Assembly: GCF_014230145.1 (NCBI RefSeq)
Contig: NZ_JACHVC010000006.1
Span: 620,001 to 684,000, forward strand
Source: Pelagicoccus albus
GTDB lineage: Bacteria > Verrucomicrobiota > Verrucomicrobiia > Opitutales > Opitutaceae
Direction of reading: 5' to 3'
Length of the DNA: 64,000 nt
Of this stretch, positions 61,716-64,000 are shown one piece after another. Position 1 is the first letter of the stretch. Each line of letters opens with the position of its first letter. Position numbers and translations under genes: made by a program. The notes beneath the pieces are model-generated. The model had not been told where the DNA came from and searched no databases. It worked only from the letters and a program-made list of their open reading frames with translations.

Positions 61716-61737
61716 TTGCCGAACGGTCGGCAAGTTT
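61716..61737 (+). terminator. Likely terminator between the AraC gene and leuC
   Basis: TTGCCGA (61716-61722) and TCGGCAA (61727-61733) pair perfectly over a 4-nt loop, with TTTCGATTTT after the stem. A second TTGCCGAA copy downstream (61743-61750) could also mean a regulator site for leuC. Confidence 0.5.
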
Positions 61738-61780
61738 CGATTTTGCCGAACCTCTAACTTCAGCAGAAATTCGAAATATT

Positions 61781-63205
61781 ATGGGAAAATCATTATTCCA
61801 AAAAGTATGGGACGCGCACACGGTGCGAACCTTGTCCAATGGTCAGACTCAATTGCTGATCGGTACCCACCTCTTGCACGAGGTGACTAGCCCGCAGGCT
61901 TTCGGCATGTTGCGGGACCTCGGACTCAAGGTTGCTTATCCGCACCGCACATTCGCGACTGTCGACCATATCGTTCCGACCGATTCCCGCGTTGAGCCGT
62001 TTGCCGATCCTTTGGCGGACGCCATGATCAACGAGCTCCGTAAGAATTGCGCCGAAACTGGAGTCACTTTCTTCGACATGAGCACTGGCAAGCAAGGCAT
62101 CGTGCACGTGGTAGGTCCCGAGCAGGGCATCACTCAGCCGGGTACGACCATCGCTTGTGGAGACTCTCACACTTCTACCCACGGAGCGTTTGGTGCGATC
62201 GCCTTCGGTATCGGCACTACCCAGATCCGCGACCTGCTCGCTACGCAGACCATGGCTTTGGCTCCGCTCAAGGTTCGTCAAATCAAGGTGAACGGAAAGC
62301 TACGTCCGGGAGTTTACGCGAAGGACGTGATTTTGCACATCATCCGCAAGCTTGGCGTGAATGGCGGAACCGGTTTCGCCTACGAGTATGCGGGCGAAGT
62401 GTTCGAGAACTTCTCGATGGAAGAGCGCATGACTGTTTGTAACATGTCGATCGAAGGTGGAGCTCGCGTCGGTTACATTAACCCTGACGAAAAGACCTTC
62501 GAGTACCTCAAAGGCCGTCCTTATTCTCCGAAGGGCGCTGACTGGGACGCCGCGGTTGAGAGCTGGAAGTCTTTTGCCTCCGACGACGACTGCGAGTACG
62601 ATGACGTTGTCGAAATCGACGCTGCCGATATCGCTCCCACCGTGACTTGGGGAATCAACCCAGCTCAAGCCATCACGATCGAAGAGAGCATCCCTAGCGT
62701 GGATTCCGTAGCCGCTTCCGAAAAGGCGATCACGGCGGAAGCTCTCGAGTATATGAAGCTCGAAGGCGGATCTCCGATCAAGGGGACCAAGGTAGATGTA
62801 TGTTTCGTCGGCTCTTGCACCAACGGCCGTCTTTCTGACTTCGAAGAAGTAGCCAAGTACATCAAGGGCCACAAAGTGGCTTACGGCGTGAAGGCTATCG
62901 CTGTTCCAGGATCCCAGATTGTAGATGCGATTTGTAAGGAAAAGGGAATCGACGTGATCTATCGCGAAGCTGGATTCGAGTGGCGTGAGGCCGGTTGCTC
63001 CATGTGTTTGGCGATGAACCCAGACAAGCTCATCGGCGACCAATTGAGCGCTAGCTCTTCGAACCGTAACTTCAAGGGCCGCCAGGGAAGTCCAACTGGC
63101 CGTACCGTTCTCATGAGCCCGGTAATGGTCGCTGCTGCAGCGATCCGTGGCGAAATCAGCGACTCCCGCGAAGTGTTCGACATCTGCGCAACCGCGAACG
63201 CGTAA
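61781..63205 (+). CDS. leuC: 3-isopropylmalate dehydratase large subunit
   Basis: 474 aa. Aconitase-fold enzyme: [58 protein letters not shown], then the cluster cysteines in [13 protein letters not shown] and [12 protein letters not shown]. With LeuD it isomerises 2-isopropylmalate to 3-isopropylmalate in leucine synthesis; the [4Fe-4S] cluster sits in this subunit. leuD follows in 20 nt. No leuB or leuA in the window. Confidence 0.95.
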   Translation: MGKSLFQKVWDAHTVRTLSNGQTQLLIGTHLLHEVTSPQAFGMLRDLGLKVAYPHRTFATVDHIVPTDSRVEPFADPLADAMINELRKNCAETGVTFFDMSTGKQGIVHVVGPEQGITQPGTTIACGDSHTSTHGAFGAIAFGIGTTQIRDLLATQTMALAPLKVRQIKVNGKLRPGVYAKDVILHIIRKLGVNGGTGFAYEYAGEVFENFSMEERMTVCNMSIEGGARVGYINPDEKTFEYLKGRPYSPKGADWDAAVESWKSFASDDDCEYDDVVEIDAADIAPTVTWGINPAQAITIEESIPSVDSVAASEKAITAEALEYMKLEGGSPIKGTKVDVCFVGSCTNGRLSDFEEVAKYIKGHKVAYGVKAIAVPGSQIVDAICKEKGIDVIYREAGFEWREAGCSMCLAMNPDKLIGDQLSASSSNRNFKGRQGSPTGRTVLMSPVMVAAAAIRGEISDSREVFDICATANA

Positions 63206-63225
63206 CCTGAAAGGAACTACATAAA

Positions 63226-63828
63226 ATGGCTTTAGAAAAAATCACTCAAGTAACTGGTAAAGGCGTCACCGTGGCCGGCGACGAAATCGATACCGACCGC
63301 ATCATCCCAGCTCGCTTCATGAAGTGCGTCACTTTCGACAGCATGGGCGAGTACCTCTTCTACGATGTCCGCAAGAACGAAGATGGTAGCGACAAGGTTC
63401 ACCCGCTCAACGAAGAGCGATTCAAGGATGCGAGCATCCTTCTCAGTGGAGCGAACTTCGGCTGCGGCAGCTCTCGCGAGCATGCGCCTCAGGCTATCTA
63501 CCGCTATGGATTCCGCGGAATCATCGCCGAAAGCTACGCTGAAATCTTCTTTGGCAACTGCACGACGCTCGGCATACCTTGCTTCATCGCAACGAAGGAA
63601 GACATTGCCAAGATCTCCGCAGCAGTTGAAGCGGATCCATCGATCGAGATCACCCTCGATGTCGAGAACGAGCGCATCCTCTTCGGGGAGGAAAGTCTTC
63701 CAGCCGTAGTTCGCGAATCTGCCCAGAAGGCATTGGTTGCCGGTAAGTGGGATATGATTGGGGAGCTGAAGGAAGCCGAGTCAGATATCGCTTCCGTCGT
63801 ATCGAAGCTTCCATACATGGCCAAGTAG
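63226..63828 (+). CDS. leuD: 3-isopropylmalate dehydratase small subunit
   Basis: 200 aa. Swivelling domain: ITQVTGKGVTVAGDEIDTDRIIPARFMKC, ILLSGANFGCGSSREHAPQAIYRYGFRGIIAESYAEIFFGNC, then GIPCFIATKEDI. Supplies substrate-binding residues to the LeuC cluster. Operon with leuC, ended by a strong terminator. Confidence 0.95.
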   Translation: MALEKITQVTGKGVTVAGDEIDTDRIIPARFMKCVTFDSMGEYLFYDVRKNEDGSDKVHPLNEERFKDASILLSGANFGCGSSREHAPQAIYRYGFRGIIAESYAEIFFGNCTTLGIPCFIATKEDIAKISAAVEADPSIEITLDVENERILFGEESLPAVVRESAQKALVAGKWDMIGELKEAESDIASVVSKLPYMAK

Positions 63829-63855
63829 GCCAACCCAGCCAGTTTCGAAAAATTC

Positions 63856-63890
63856 AGCCCGGCGGTCGAAAACCCGTCGGGCTTTTTTTT
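63856..63890 (+). terminator. Terminator of the leuCD operon
   Basis: AGCCCGGCGG (63856-63865) pairs with CCGTCGGGCT (63874-63883) with one G-T wobble over an 8-nt loop, followed by an eight-T run (63883-63890). Confidence 0.9.
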
Positions 63891-64000
63891 GCCCAAAATT
63901 GGATACGAACGTTTTTCTATTGAACAAGCGTAAGGCTTTGCAGTCTTTTGAGGGTCGCTTCGCGAGAAGCGCCTTTTGTTCCATTCTTTGCATATGCCAG

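Noticed and set aside
63956-63971. CGCTTC-GCGA-GAAGCG hairpin as a further terminator
   Set aside because: Only 6 bp with a GNRA loop and a weak T-run; it may belong to a feature beyond the right edge, so not annotated.
1-64000. CRISPR array, insertion sequences, rRNA genes
   Set aside because: No regularly spaced repeats of CRISPR type, no transposase gene and no rRNA sequence were found. The only clear long direct repeat pair is att; the rest are protein-level repeats.

Overview
The window reads as a stretch of a Verrucomicrobiota chromosome, most likely class Opitutae (Pelagicoccus/Puniceicoccales-like). This is inferred from the giant PKD/LamG proteins ending in the short C-terminal fold common in that phylum, the scarcity of Shine-Dalgarno sites, and the flavour of leuCD, truA/ruvX and the integrase. 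No rRNA or other strong taxonomic marker is present.

Chromosomal left flank (1-6364): the end of an RND/MMPL-type permease, a LolA-like periplasmic protein and an outer-membrane beta-barrel protein form one operon. Then come a glycine-zipper mini-protein, a VOC-fold protein with two SH3-like domains, and a secreted GH2 glycosidase whose reading frame is cut by an in-frame TGA just after the signal peptide.

Genomic island (6365-54719, about 48.3 kb): it lies between two identical 55-bp direct repeats made of the 3' end of a tRNA-Cys gene plus its terminator. The complete tRNA-Cys and a tyrosine integrase sit at the right end. Inside are: (a) a surface/regulatory module of two GAF-like/HTH paralogues, a 2507-aa CARDB/PKD/LamG protein, an ECF-type sigma factor and a short third paralogue; (b) a C-rich-codon pair of a 2234-aa degenerate metalloprotease with ten C-terminal repeats and a subtilase, which share a 13-nt leader; (c) a mobilisation/replication-like module with a degenerate metallophosphoesterase, a degenerate primase zinc finger, small HTH proteins, a HEPN-motif protein, an RHH-like protein behind a 17-bp dyad, a MobA/MobL relaxase with three small coupled genes, and a possible oriT; (d) a one-strand defence island: PD-(D/E)XK protein, hsdM, hsdS, a highly structured RNA region, a YCDD reverse transcriptase of the DRT/unknown-group type, an overlapping DUF3644 (HEPN) protein, a 1890-aa helicase-nuclease of the Hhe kind, and hsdR.

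The most notable candidate system is (d). A roughly 260-nt structured RNA (two C(UUCG)G hairpins, a perfect 8-bp hairpin and a long-range 12-13-bp helix hiding a near-perfect Shine-Dalgarno site) precedes an RT whose stop overlaps the start of a HEPN-domain gene, and the whole cassette is nested inside a type I restriction operon between hsdS and hsdR.

Chromosomal right flank (54720-64000): tRNA-Cys, a SleB-type hydrolase, a WYL regulator, an AT-hook-like basic protein, a MoeB-rhodanese fusion, mannose-1-phosphate guanylyltransferase, ruvX, truA, an AraC regulator, leuC and leuD, with several clear terminators. Mobilisation probably depends on a helper, since a relaxase is present but no mating-pair-formation genes are visible.
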